From assembly GCA_964563545.1 (NCBI GenBank), contig CAZLXB010000002.1:1-64000 (forward strand): DNA of 64,000 bases. Direction: 5' to 3'. Shown here piece after piece: positions 24,083 to 32,700 of this stretch. The notes beneath the pieces were generated by a model that saw nothing but the letters and a program-made list of their open reading frames with translations, did not search any database and was not told where the DNA came from. This DNA is from Casp-actino8 sp964563545. Lineage in GTDB: Bacteria > Actinomycetota > Acidimicrobiia > Acidimicrobiales > Ilumatobacteraceae. Position 1 is the stretch's first letter. Every line of letters starts with the position of its first letter. The position numbers and the translations under genes are program-made.

Positions 24083-25126
24083 TTAGCCGTGGAACAGCGG
24101 GTCGCCGAGGAAGTTTCGCAGGGTTTGGGCCACGACATCGGCGTCGACACCGGACACGACCTCCAATCCGGAGGGACCATCGAGAACGAAGGTCAGGCCG
24201 GCGACGGCCTTTTTGTCTCGAGCCATGCTCGACACGAGATCGTCGACCGACAGACGTCGGACCGATTCCCAATTGGCCTCGTCGACCAATCCGTATTCGC
24301 TCCGCACCACTCGGTGGTGATCGGCGACTCGTCGCTCGTCGATTCGACCGAGTACGTGCCCGAGATGAGCTGCGAAGAGCAGACCCACGGCAACGGCTTC
24401 ACCGTGGGCGAGCACGTGCGATCCGATGCTTTCAATTGCGTGGCCAAGCGTGTGTCCGTAGTTGAGAAGTGCGCGTTGGCCGCCCTCACGTTCGTCCGCC
24501 GACACGATCTCGGCTTTGATGGCCGCACAACGAGCGATACGTTCCGTCATGTCCATCGAGAGCATGTCGTCCCCCGAGATGAAGTGGTACTTGGCCACCT
24601 CTCCGAGTCCACAACGCAGCTCCCGGGGCGGAAGGGTGGCCAAGGCACGAGTGTCGGCCAGGACCGCTGACGGTTGCCAGAACGCACCGACCAGATTCTT
24701 GCCCTCGGGAAGATTCACTGCAGTTTTACCGCCGATGGCGGCATCGACCATCCCGAGAAGGGTCGTGGGTACGTTCACGAAAGCGGTACCGCGGTGCCAA
24801 CACGCAGCACTGAATCCGGCGACATCGGTGACCATTCCCCCGCCGACAGCGATCACTACATCGGCGCGGGTGAGGCCGAACCGCGCAAAGATCCGGGAGA
24901 TCTCCTCGACCGACCGCAATGACTTCGATTCCTCTCCCGGAGAGAGTCTGATGACTTCGTGTTCGATGTTTGGCTGACACGCGAAGGGAAGACCCGCTTC
25001 GGTGACGAGGATCGCTCGCCGTGCCGTCGACGGAAGGTGCTCATCGAGAAGTTCGGACACGCCTTGGCCGACCAGCACCGGATACGAGCGATCGCCAAGG
25101 TCGACGTCGATTCGGTGCTGACTCAT
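24083..25126 (-). CDS. aroB: 3-dehydroquinate synthase
   Basis: This 347-residue NAD-dependent enzyme makes dehydroquinate from DAHP. The nucleotide and metal sites are visible: GGGMVTDVAGFSAACWHRG, PTTLLGMVDAAIGGKTAVNLP, and GHTLGHAIE with the metal-binding histidines. ATG 25126 overlaps the aroK stop (ATGA), implying translational coupling; the extra 75 residues of the open frame upstream are a shadow of aroK. The C-terminus (NFLGDPLFHG) lies ten bases before the aroQ start. Confidence 0.96.
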   Translation of the reverse strand: MSQHRIDVDLGDRSYPVLVGQGVSELLDEHLPSTARRAILVTEAGLPFACQPNIEHEVIRLSPGEESKSLRSVEEISRIFARFGLTRADVVIAVGGGMVTDVAGFSAACWHRGTAFVNVPTTLLGMVDAAIGGKTAVNLPEGKNLVGAFWQPSAVLADTRALATLPPRELRCGLGEVAKYHFISGDDMLSMDMTERIARCAAIKAEIVSADEREGGQRALLNYGHTLGHAIESIGSHVLAHGEAVAVGLLFAAHLGHVLGRIDERRVADHHRVVRSEYGLVDEANWESVRRLSVDDLVSSMARDKKAVAGLTFVLDGPSGLEVVSGVDADVVAQTLRNFLGDPLFHG

Positions 25127-25653
25127 CGTCCGGCCCCCCGAACCGCATCCACCACGCTTTGGCACACCCGATCCGAATCGAGGCCGTCGACGTCGATCGT
25201 CGTTGTCGCTACCTGTCGATACAGGTCGCTTCGCTCCTGATCCAGGGCCACCAGACGTTCGTGAAGGTCGCCGTCGAGCAATGGTCGACGACTCGCTCCC
25301 TTGGATGCACGGAGTCGCGACTCGAGGGTTTCCACCGAGGCGCGGAGCCATACGACATGGGATGCCTTGCCCAGCAGTCGTCGGTTCCGTTCGGCGAGCA
25401 CCACTCCACCTCCGGTCGCAAGAACGATGGGTGCGTCCGATGAGAGGAGCCGGTCGAGAACCTCGGTTTCGAGCGCTCGAAAAGTGTCCTCCCCTCGGGA
25501 CTCGAACACCTCGCGCACGGTCGAATGCTCTCGAGCCTCGATCTCGGCATCGGAATCGTGGAAGTCGAGCCCGATCTCCCGGGCTACTCGCTTTCCCACG
25601 GTCGTCTTACCGGTTCCCATGAGGCCGACCAGGACAACGTGTTCGCGAATCAT
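25123..25653 (-). CDS. aroK: Shikimate kinase
   Basis: This 176-residue P-loop kinase phosphorylates shikimate at O3. The Walker A motif is GLMGTGKTT at residues 10-18, the shikimate-binding D/R pair lies in HDSDAEIE and ESRGEDTFR, and the GGG loop (ATGGGVV) and lid RRPLLDG are present. Its ATG overlaps the aroC stop by four bases and its stop overlaps the aroB start by four bases, so three enzymes of the pathway are translationally linked. Confidence 0.95.
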   Translation of the reverse strand: MIREHVVLVGLMGTGKTTVGKRVAREIGLDFHDSDAEIEAREHSTVREVFESRGEDTFRALETEVLDRLLSSDAPIVLATGGGVVLAERNRRLLGKASHVVWLRASVETLESRLRASKGASRRPLLDGDLHERLVALDQERSDLYRQVATTTIDVDGLDSDRVCQSVVDAVRGAGR

Positions 25654-26813
25654 CGCCGGGCGTGGTCGGCGGCCTCGGCGTTACGCACGAACTCGGCGAG
25701 CGAGTCGCCACCGAACTTCCTCTGGGCTTCGGCGGCGAGAACCAAGGCGACCATCGTCTCGGCCACGACGCCCATGGCGGGAACAGCGGTCACGTCGGTT
25801 CGCTCCTTGAAAGAAACCGTCGACTCCTTCGTGATGACGTCGACGGTGGGCAAAGTTGGCCGATTGAGGGTGGCGAGCGGTTTCATGGCCGCCCGGACGA
25901 CGAGTAGTTCCCCGGTGGTCATTCCACCTTCGGTTCCACCGGCGAGAGTGCCCTCGCGCACGTAATCATCCACCTTTTCGTCCCAACGAATGGGATCATG
26001 CGCTTGGCTACCCCGACGACCGGCGACCTCGAATCCGTCCCCGATCTCGACGCCCTTCACGGCCTGGATGCTCATGATGGACTGAGCGATCAGACCATCG
26101 ATCTTGCGGTCCCAATGAACGTGGCTTCCGAGGCCGACCGGGACGCCGAACCCGAGGACCTCCACCACTCCTCCGAGGGAGTCACCTTCCTTCGCAGCCG
26201 CCTCGATCGCCGAGATCATCGCCGTCTCGGCGGACTCGTCGAAACAACGCACCGGAGACTCGTCGACCCGAGAAAGGTCTTCGGGCCGGGGGCGAGAAGC
26301 CGTGAGCCGACGCACGTCACCCATCTGGATGACGTGCGAAATCACTGTGGTCCCGATGTGGGAGAGAAGGGCCTTGGCGAGAGCCCCAGCTGCAACCCGA
26401 GCCGCGGTCTCGCGGGCGCTCGCGCGTTCGAGAACATCTCGAGCGTCGGTGAAACCGTATTTCTGCATCCCGACGAGATCGGCGTGACCGGGACGAACAC
26501 TGGTCAGAGGTTTCTCGGTGCGTCCTGGTGCGGGATCCATCTCGGCGTGCCACTTGTCGGAGCGGAACCATTCGGTGTTCTTGATCTCGATCGCGACCGG
26601 CGAACCGAGAGTCCGTCCGTGGCGAACGCCTCCGATCAAAGTGACATCGTCGACTTCGAATCGCTGGCGGGGTCCGCGACCGTAACCGAGGCGCCGTCGC
26701 CCCAGTTCGACCTGGATGTCCTCGACTGTGATCGGAAGACCAGCCGGCAAACCCTCGACGATGACCGACAGGGCCCGCCCGTGGGACTCGCCAGCGGTCA
26801 GATAACGAAGCAT
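25650..26813 (-). CDS. aroC: Chorismate synthase
   Basis: This 387-residue FMN-dependent enzyme converts EPSP to chorismate. The signatures are LTAGESHGRAL at the start, GRRRLGYGRGPRQ, the middle RASARETAARVAAGALAK, and the C-terminal GTEGGMTTGE and RTDVTAVPAMGVVAE. ATG 26813 is used because MLRYLTAGESHG is the family start; the preceding 15 residues of open frame read into the aroE 3' end. It starts ten bases after aroE and overlaps aroK by four bases. The aroA (EPSP synthase) gene is not in this window. Confidence 0.96.
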   Translation of the reverse strand: MLRYLTAGESHGRALSVIVEGLPAGLPITVEDIQVELGRRRLGYGRGPRQRFEVDDVTLIGGVRHGRTLGSPVAIEIKNTEWFRSDKWHAEMDPAPGRTEKPLTSVRPGHADLVGMQKYGFTDARDVLERASARETAARVAAGALAKALLSHIGTTVISHVIQMGDVRRLTASRPRPEDLSRVDESPVRCFDESAETAMISAIEAAAKEGDSLGGVVEVLGFGVPVGLGSHVHWDRKIDGLIAQSIMSIQAVKGVEIGDGFEVAGRRGSQAHDPIRWDEKVDDYVREGTLAGGTEGGMTTGELLVVRAAMKPLATLNRPTLPTVDVITKESTVSFKERTDVTAVPAMGVVAETMVALVLAAEAQRKFGGDSLAEFVRNAEAADHARR

Positions 26814-26823
26814 CGTGATCAGG

Positions 26824-27663
26824 TTATCCCCGCGCCAGCAACGCGGAACGGGCAACACTGGTCATGACGTCGACATCGGGCTGATGACCGGTCCAGATCC
26901 GCTGCTGGCGTGCGGCCTGGTGAACCAGCATCCCCAGTCCACCGATGCATCGCGCTCCTTTCGTGCGCGCGTCGGTGAGCAACTTGGTATCCAACGGGTG
27001 GTAGACGAGATCGACGATCGTGTGCCCGTCTCCAATGGCCATGGTGTCGAAAGGAGTCGACGTGTCGGCACCCATTCCCACCGAGGTGCAATTGATGACG
27101 ATGTCGACCGCCGCGACGGCTTCCTCACGATCAGTCCACGGAACCCATTCGAATGGGGCAGCAACGACCGACGGATCGAGTCGCCCAGCCGATCGGTTCG
27201 TGACCAAAAGGCGCTGCGGACTGCGACGCGAGACGGCTTCGATGACCGATCGACCGGCACCACCCGTACCGATGACCAAAATCCGACGTCCAGCTAGCTC
27301 CACGCCATCGTGGGCGAGCGAGTCGACGAGTCCATCCCCGTCGGTCGAGTGACCTGTCGTACGACGGGAACCGTCGAACGACACGGTGTTGACCGATTTC
27401 AGACGGCGAGAGACTTCGTCGAGGTCGTCGACTTGGCCGGCCACCGAGGTCTTGTACGGCATCGTCACGCTGAGTCCGGCGAGGCCGAGTCGGACGCACA
27501 TCTCGACGATGCGATCCTCGTGGTCCGGCTGAACGGGAAGAGCAACGTAGGTCCAGTCCACCCCCGTGGATCGGAATCCTGCATTGTGAATCGCCGGCGA
27601 CAAAGAGTGGGCGATCGGCCATCCGACGACCGCGGCAACCTTCGTCGATCCGTTGACTTCCAC
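26824..27663 (-). CDS. aroE: Shikimate dehydrogenase (NADP+)
   Basis: This roughly 279-residue enzyme reduces dehydroshikimate to shikimate. The substrate loop is GWPIAHSLSPAIHN, the catalytic lysine is in VTMPYKTSV, and the NADP fold has GTGGAGRSV and NRSAGR. Two GTG codons (27672 and 27663) compete; 27663 is preferred since a GGAGGT lies nine bases upstream of it. The open frame extends to 27894 but that section is a shadow of mltG. It is the first of five consecutive shikimate genes. Confidence 0.93.
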   Translation of the reverse strand: MEVNGSTKVAAVVGWPIAHSLSPAIHNAGFRSTGVDWTYVALPVQPDHEDRIVEMCVRLGLAGLSVTMPYKTSVAGQVDDLDEVSRRLKSVNTVSFDGSRRTTGHSTDGDGLVDSLAHDGVELAGRRILVIGTGGAGRSVIEAVSRRSPQRLLVTNRSAGRLDPSVVAAPFEWVPWTDREEAVAAVDIVINCTSVGMGADTSTPFDTMAIGDGHTIVDLVYHPLDTKLLTDARTKGARCIGGLGMLVHQAARQQRIWTGHQPDVDVMTSVARSALLARG

Positions 27664-27679
27664 TACCTCCACACCTCCA

Positions 27680-28837
27680 TCAGAGCAGCCCGGCCGCCCT
27701 CGCCGCCTCCACATTTCTCTCGTGTTGCTCGAGAGACGTGGCGAACACATGCGAACCGTCTTCATCGGCCAACACGTAATACAGCCACAGGCAGGGGCTT
27801 TCGAGCGGGGCGAAACTGCACGCTTCGGAGTTTCGAGAGGGATTCGGCGCGGGGGCCAGTGCAGCCCGGATGGATGCACGACCGGGATTCGCAATCGGTG
27901 TCGGGGGCAGACCGTCGTGGAGGTAGGTGTTGTAGGGAGTGTCGATCGACTTCAACTCGGCGAACGAGAGGGACGGGTCCTGGCCGTAGAGGAGAGTTGC
28001 GTCGATCTCGAGGGGCATGCCGAGAGCGAGGCGGTTGTAGATGACGCGGGCGATCTTGGGCCGATCCGCCGTTGTCCGGGCCTCACGCTCGATGATCGAC
28101 GCGATCGTGAGTACCTGGTACGGCGTGTAACCGAGTGTCGACGACGACTCGTCGAGTCCTTCTTGCCGACCGACTCGTTCCATCAGACGAATCATCCGTT
28201 GGAGGATCTGCACCGGCTTCACATCACCGGCGACCGAATAGGTGTCGGGGAACAACAGGCCCTCGAGGCTTGCGATGCCGGCCGGAAGATACGCGCTCTC
28301 GAACGGTCCGAGATCGGAGGAAGCGCGTTCGATCAGCGACTCGGCGTCGAATCCTGGAACACTCGACGCCATCCTCTCGGCGATCTGAGAGACGGTGAAG
28401 CCCTCGGGAAAGGTGACCTTCACGAAGGTCTGATTCGGTGGGGTTCGAAGAACGCGCACGAGATTGCCCATGTGGTCGCGCGGTTTGAGCGTGTAGAAGC
28501 CCGACACCAGTGTGAGGCCCCCCTCGTCGCCCACGTAGGTACGGAAAGTGGAAGCGTCCACGATGAAACCGAGTGCCTCCAGTCGCTCCGACACCGAACG
28601 AAGGTCGTCGGTCGAAGTGACCTCGAACAGTTGAGCGGCCAGAGGGTCTCCGGAGGGGTTGACTCGCTCCAAGTACCGCCATTTGGAGACCGCATAGATG
28701 CACATGACGAGTAGGACGACCGCCAGTCCGGCGGCGACCAGCTTCTTGGTGACGACACCGATCCTCTGCTCGACGATGATTCGCGGCAACGTCTCGTAGG
28801 GATCGCTCGGCTCTTTCTTTTCGATGGTTTCGGTCAT
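27680..28837 (-). CDS. mltG: Endolytic murein transglycosylase
   Basis: This 385-residue YceG-like protein cleaves nascent glycan strands at the membrane. A single transmembrane helix lies at about 34-50, followed by a LysM-like region (EGFTVSQIAERMA) and the catalytic domain with glutamate E250 in IASIIERE, then DATLLYGQ and YNTYLHDGLPPTPIANPG. The cytoplasmic N-terminus is short. It overlaps ruvX by four bases and precedes aroE. The ruvX-mltG-aroE order is a recurrent actinobacterial arrangement. Confidence 0.95.
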   Translation of the reverse strand: MTETIEKKEPSDPYETLPRIIVEQRIGVVTKKLVAAGLAVVLLVMCIYAVSKWRYLERVNPSGDPLAAQLFEVTSTDDLRSVSERLEALGFIVDASTFRTYVGDEGGLTLVSGFYTLKPRDHMGNLVRVLRTPPNQTFVKVTFPEGFTVSQIAERMASSVPGFDAESLIERASSDLGPFESAYLPAGIASLEGLLFPDTYSVAGDVKPVQILQRMIRLMERVGRQEGLDESSSTLGYTPYQVLTIASIIEREARTTADRPKIARVIYNRLALGMPLEIDATLLYGQDPSLSFAELKSIDTPYNTYLHDGLPPTPIANPGRASIRAALAPAPNPSRNSEACSFAPLESPCLWLYYVLADEDGSHVFATSLEQHERNVEAARAAGLL

Positions 28838-29253
28838 GACGACTGGTTGGCTTCGAGCCAGGTCTGAAGAATCACGGCCGCCGCAACCTTGTCGACGTAT
28901 TCCCGCCGACGCGTGGCGGAAAGATCGGCCTCACGAAGCATGCGGTCGGCGGCGACAGTGGTCAAGCGCTCGTCCTGCATGTGAATCGGCACGCTGACCA
29001 CCGTACCGAGTCGCTTCGATTCCTGGAGGACGGCCTGAGCGGCCGGGCCGACCGATCCATCGAGCGAAAGAGGGAGTCCGATGACCAATGCCTCGGCTTC
29101 TTCCTCGACGACTAGACGACGAATCGTGTCGTGGTCGTGTCGTCGGCTGGATGATCGTGTGATCACCGAGTGGGGGGACGCGATCGTTCCCGAAAGGTCG
29201 CTGATCGCCACGCCGATCCGCTTGGAACCGAGATCGAGGGCGAGGACACGCAT
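28834..29253 (-). CDS. ruvX: RuvX/YqgF family putative pre-16S rRNA nuclease
   Basis: This 139-residue RNase H-fold protein has the first acidic motif VLALDLGSKRIGVAISD, the second glutamate region VIGLPLSLDGS and a final YVDKVAAAVILQTWL. Family members mature 16S rRNA 5' ends or act on Holliday junctions. ATG 29253 overlaps the alaS stop by one base (TGATG), and its own stop overlaps mltG by four bases. The alaS-ruvX-mltG order is conserved. Confidence 0.93.
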   Translation of the reverse strand: MRVLALDLGSKRIGVAISDLSGTIASPHSVITRSSSRRHDHDTIRRLVVEEEAEALVIGLPLSLDGSVGPAAQAVLQESKRLGTVVSVPIHMQDERLTTVAADRMLREADLSATRRREYVDKVAAAVILQTWLEANQSS

Positions 29254-31859
29254 CAGGCCCGTGCCGCCTCCGCCGCCAGTTCGAGCGCCCGATCGATTCC
29301 TTCGGGTTGCTTGCCTCCCGCCGTGGCGACGTCACCCTTGCCGCCGCCTCCTCCACCGACCGCTTTGGCCGCGTCCTTGATGAGATCACCGGCCACGAGG
29401 CCCGAGTCCGGACGCACGGCGGCCACCAATGAGACGCCGCCGGTGGGTGAAATGCCTCCGAGGACCACGATTCGGACACCCTCGACCTGACGTACCGCGA
29501 GGGCGAGATCGCGTAGTTCCCCCGGCTGCAGAGAATCGACGCGCTGCACGACCACGCCGGCCACGGCCGCGGCCGCGAGCTCGTCGGCTCGACCGGATGC
29601 GAGCTTGGCCTTCAGCCGTTTGATCTCGTCCTGCGCCGATTTGAGTTCGGCGAGCCGGCGCTCGACCGCCTCGAGAACGGAATCCGATGACGCGCCAACG
29701 AGATCCGCGACTCGGTTCATAGTCGACTCGACATTTTGCAGCACATCGAGTGACCGGGCACCGGCGACTGCTTCGACTCGACGAAGGTTCGCGCCGATCG
29801 AACCTTCGGACACGATCTTGATGAGGCCGATGTCACCGGTTGCCGAAACGTGGGTACCCCCGCAGAGTTCGACCGAGTCGCCGGCACGGAGCACCCGGAC
29901 TCGATCGCCGTACTTGTCACCGAAGAAGGCAATGGCCCCCGAGGCCAGAGCCTCGTCCTTGGAGGTCTCGAAAGCATCGACCGGAGTGTTGCGAAGGGCT
30001 TGGTCGTTGGCCAGTTCCTCGATGCGCGAAATCTCGGCGGCCGACAGGGCTTCGAAGTGGCTGAAGTCGAAGCGAAGTCGGTTGTCGTCGACGAGTGAAC
30101 CGGCCTGCTTCACGTGGTCGCCGAGAACCGTGCGCAAGGCCCAGTGCAGAACGTGCGTCGCCGTGTGATGTCGACGAATGGCCGACCGCCGCTGGGAGTC
30201 GATCGTCGCGATTACGTCGTCACCAACGCGGATTTCGCCACTGATCGGACGGCAGCGATGGCGCCTCAGGCCGGGAACGGCAAAGGTCGTGTCGAGAACT
30301 TCGATCCGACCGTCGGGGCCGTCGATCCATCCTGTGTCACCGACTTGTCCACCACTCTCCGCGTAGAAGGGGGTTCGGTCGAGCAAGACGTCGATCCCTC
30401 CATCGGTCTCGACGACATCGATGACTTTGGCCGACACTTGATCGAGGTCGTAGCCGACGAATTCGGTGACGCCCTTTTCCTCCAGCACCTGTCGGTAGTG
30501 CTCCTGGATCTCCTGGTCGACGCCGTCTCCCTTGCGGGCCGCTTTGGCCCGCTCGCGTTGGGCCCGCATCTCGGAATCGAATCCATCGCGATCGACGGTG
30601 TATCCACGCTCGAGAACCATCTCCTCGGTGACCTCGAGCGGAAAGCCGTACGTGTCGTGAAGAAGAAAGGCGGTCGAGCCGGACAATTGCTTCGACGACG
30701 CCACCTGGTCGAGTTCCGATTCGAGGATGCCGACTCCCGTCTTCAAGGTCTGTCGGAAACGCTCCTCTTCGCGAGCGAGAACTCCACGTATGAAATCTCT
30801 CTGGCCGGAGAGACTCGGATAGGCGGACGACATCGAATCGATGGCTGTATCGACCAATGTCGGCATGACGAGCTTTTCGGTCCCGAGCAGATATGCATGT
30901 CGGATTGCTCGCCGAATGATTCGGCGTAGTACGTAACCGCGACCCTCGTTCGAGGGAAAGACGCCGTCACCCACCAGCATCGAACTCGAGCGTGCATGTT
31001 CGGCGAGCACCCGAAGACTGAAACTGGTTCGGTCCTCGTAGTCCCCCACCCGGTAACGGCCACCGGTCAAGGACTGCGCCGTCTCGATCAGAGGAAACAG
31101 AGCATCCGTCTCCCAGACCGAGTCGGTTCCCTGGATGAGGGCGAGAATTCGTTCGAAGCCCGCTCCGGTGTCGATGGAGGGTTTGGGCAGGGGCGTCCGG
31201 GTGCCATCCGGCGCCTGGTTGTACTGCATGAAGACCAGATTCCAGAACTCCATGAATCGGTCACCATGCGGGTCGTTCAGCGGTCCACCGTCGGGTCCGA
31301 AAGAAGGCCCCCGATCGATGTGCAGTTCGGAGCAGGGTCCACATGGACCGGTGTCGCCCATCTGCCAGAAGTTGTCCTTGTCCCCGAGTCGCTGGATGCG
31401 ATTCATGGGCACGCCGACTTGCTCGTGCCAAATGGCCTCGGCCTCGTCGTCACTGGTATGAACGGTCACCCAGATCCGGTCACCGTCGAAACCGAGCCTC
31501 TCGGTGACGAGCTCCCAACTCCAGGGAATGGCCGACTCTTTGAAGTAATCACCGAAAGAAAAGTTGCCGAGCATTTCGAAGAAGACGAGATGTCGCTTGG
31601 TGCGACCAACGTCGTCGAGGTCGTTGTGCTTACCACCGGCTCGGACACATTTTTGAACCGTTGCCGCGCGCTTGTAAGGAGGAATTTCGTCGCCCACGAA
31701 GAACGGCTTGAAAGGGACCATGCCGGCCACGGTGAAGAGAACGGTGGGATCGTGAGGAATGAGACTCGCCGACGGAACCTCGGTGTGACCGCGCTCGGTG
31801 AAGAAGCCGGTGAAGGCATCCCGGAGTCCTTGGGCGGTTGACGGCGGACGATTCTCCAT
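29253..31859 (-). CDS. alaS: Alanine--tRNA ligase
   Basis: This 868-residue enzyme charges tRNA-Ala. The catalytic core starts with the R-x-F-like block (GLRDAFTGFFTERGHTEVPS) and DPTVLFTVAGMVPFKP. The editing domain has HHTATHVLHWAL and CGGTHVSATGDIG with the metal ligands. The C-terminal DHHA1 domain includes the glycine run VGGGGGGKGD. The start ATG 31859 is preceded by GAGAAG and, nine bases upstream, by TAACCT (31869-31874), which could be the -10 element of the whole alaS-nusB chain. Confidence 0.97.
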   Translation of the reverse strand: MENRPPSTAQGLRDAFTGFFTERGHTEVPSASLIPHDPTVLFTVAGMVPFKPFFVGDEIPPYKRAATVQKCVRAGGKHNDLDDVGRTKRHLVFFEMLGNFSFGDYFKESAIPWSWELVTERLGFDGDRIWVTVHTSDDEAEAIWHEQVGVPMNRIQRLGDKDNFWQMGDTGPCGPCSELHIDRGPSFGPDGGPLNDPHGDRFMEFWNLVFMQYNQAPDGTRTPLPKPSIDTGAGFERILALIQGTDSVWETDALFPLIETAQSLTGGRYRVGDYEDRTSFSLRVLAEHARSSSMLVGDGVFPSNEGRGYVLRRIIRRAIRHAYLLGTEKLVMPTLVDTAIDSMSSAYPSLSGQRDFIRGVLAREEERFRQTLKTGVGILESELDQVASSKQLSGSTAFLLHDTYGFPLEVTEEMVLERGYTVDRDGFDSEMRAQRERAKAARKGDGVDQEIQEHYRQVLEEKGVTEFVGYDLDQVSAKVIDVVETDGGIDVLLDRTPFYAESGGQVGDTGWIDGPDGRIEVLDTTFAVPGLRRHRCRPISGEIRVGDDVIATIDSQRRSAIRRHHTATHVLHWALRTVLGDHVKQAGSLVDDNRLRFDFSHFEALSAAEISRIEELANDQALRNTPVDAFETSKDEALASGAIAFFGDKYGDRVRVLRAGDSVELCGGTHVSATGDIGLIKIVSEGSIGANLRRVEAVAGARSLDVLQNVESTMNRVADLVGASSDSVLEAVERRLAELKSAQDEIKRLKAKLASGRADELAAAAVAGVVVQRVDSLQPGELRDLALAVRQVEGVRIVVLGGISPTGGVSLVAAVRPDSGLVAGDLIKDAAKAVGGGGGGKGDVATAGGKQPEGIDRALELAAEAARA

Positions 31860-31868
31860 GGACTTCTC

Positions 31869-31874
31869 AGGTTA
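31869..31874 (-). promoter_or_regulatory. -10-like hexamer TAACCT upstream of the alaS-nusB chain
   Basis: On the minus strand TAACCT is followed by nine bases and ATG 31859. Together with the divergent TAGCCT at 31888-31893 it leaves about 13 bases between the two putative -10 elements. Confidence 0.45.
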
Positions 31875-31887
31875 CCCGTTGTGCCTT

Positions 31888-31893
31888 TAGCCT
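31888..31893 (+). promoter_or_regulatory. -10-like hexamer TAGCCT, leaderless promoter of the 31900 gene
   Basis: TAGCCT lies six bases before GTG 31900, and no ribosome site is visible. Confidence 0.55.
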
Positions 31894-31899
31894 GACCGG

Positions 31900-32685
31900 G
31901 TGCCCAATCAACGTCGCCGCATCCCCGTCAACGGTCTCTCTGGTCGTCAGCTCGACCTGCACGAGATGATCGCCTTCGAAGATCCGAAGGAACAGCGCAC
32001 ATGGGTCTTCGACGCGACGTTCCTCCGTTCGTCGTGGAAGTGCATCTTCGGCGAGGGCTGCAAGGGGGTGCTCGAAGAGGATGCCGAGCACTTGAACCAG
32101 GGCTGCTGTTCTTTCGGCGCGCACTTCGTCGACGAGGAAGATGTGGCGGTCGTGGTGAAGGCTGCGGTCAAGCTCACCTCCAAGAACTGGCAGCACAAGG
32201 CCAAAGCCGACAAGTCGGGCTTCTTGAAGCGCAACAAGGCCGGTGACACCATGACCCGGCGGGTCGACGGCGCCTGCATCTTCCTCAACCGACCGGGCTT
32301 CGAGGGAGGCGCTGGCTGTGCCCTACATATCGGCGCCATGGAGGCCGGCAAGCGTCCTCTCGACTGGAAGCCGAATGTGTGCTGGCAGCTACCCATCCGT
32401 CTCGATCACAGCGAGGACGACACCGGTTACGTCACCACATTCGTTCGTGAGTGGAAGCGGCGTGACTGGGGAGTCTCGGGAGACGAGTTCCATTGGTGGT
32501 GCACTGATACCAGTGATTCGTTCGTCGGACGTGAGCCGGTCTACAAGTACCTCAGGGACGAACTCGTCGAGACGGTCGGGGCCGAGGTCTACAGCCAATT
32601 GGTCGAGTTGCTCGAGCGTCCCCGTAACTTCCCCATCGGACACGAGTCGGACCCACAGACTCCGAAGGTCCGACGCAACTCCTGA
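31900..32685 (+). CDS. Conserved cysteine-rich protein, YkgJ-like metal-binding candidate
   Basis: This 261-residue soluble protein has seven ordered cysteines: WKCIFGEGC (48, 54), a GCCSFGAH pair (69-70), ACIFLNRPG, GCALH and VCWQLP, plus WWCTD near the end. Cysteine order and the C-x-FL...RP...GC spacing resemble the YkgJ/DUF3109-like family of putative Fe/Zn-chelating proteins. I recall similar full-length proteins throughout actinobacteria without an assigned function. It starts with GTG 31900 at leaderless spacing and converges on typA. A metal-bound or iron-sulfur form is possible but not shown. Confidence 0.72.
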   Translation: MPNQRRRIPVNGLSGRQLDLHEMIAFEDPKEQRTWVFDATFLRSSWKCIFGEGCKGVLEEDAEHLNQGCCSFGAHFVDEEDVAVVVKAAVKLTSKNWQHKAKADKSGFLKRNKAGDTMTRRVDGACIFLNRPGFEGGAGCALHIGAMEAGKRPLDWKPNVCWQLPIRLDHSEDDTGYVTTFVREWKRRDWGVSGDEFHWWCTDTSDSFVGREPVYKYLRDELVETVGAEVYSQLVELLERPRNFPIGHESDPQTPKVRRNS

Positions 32686-32700
32686 TCAACTTCCGACTGG

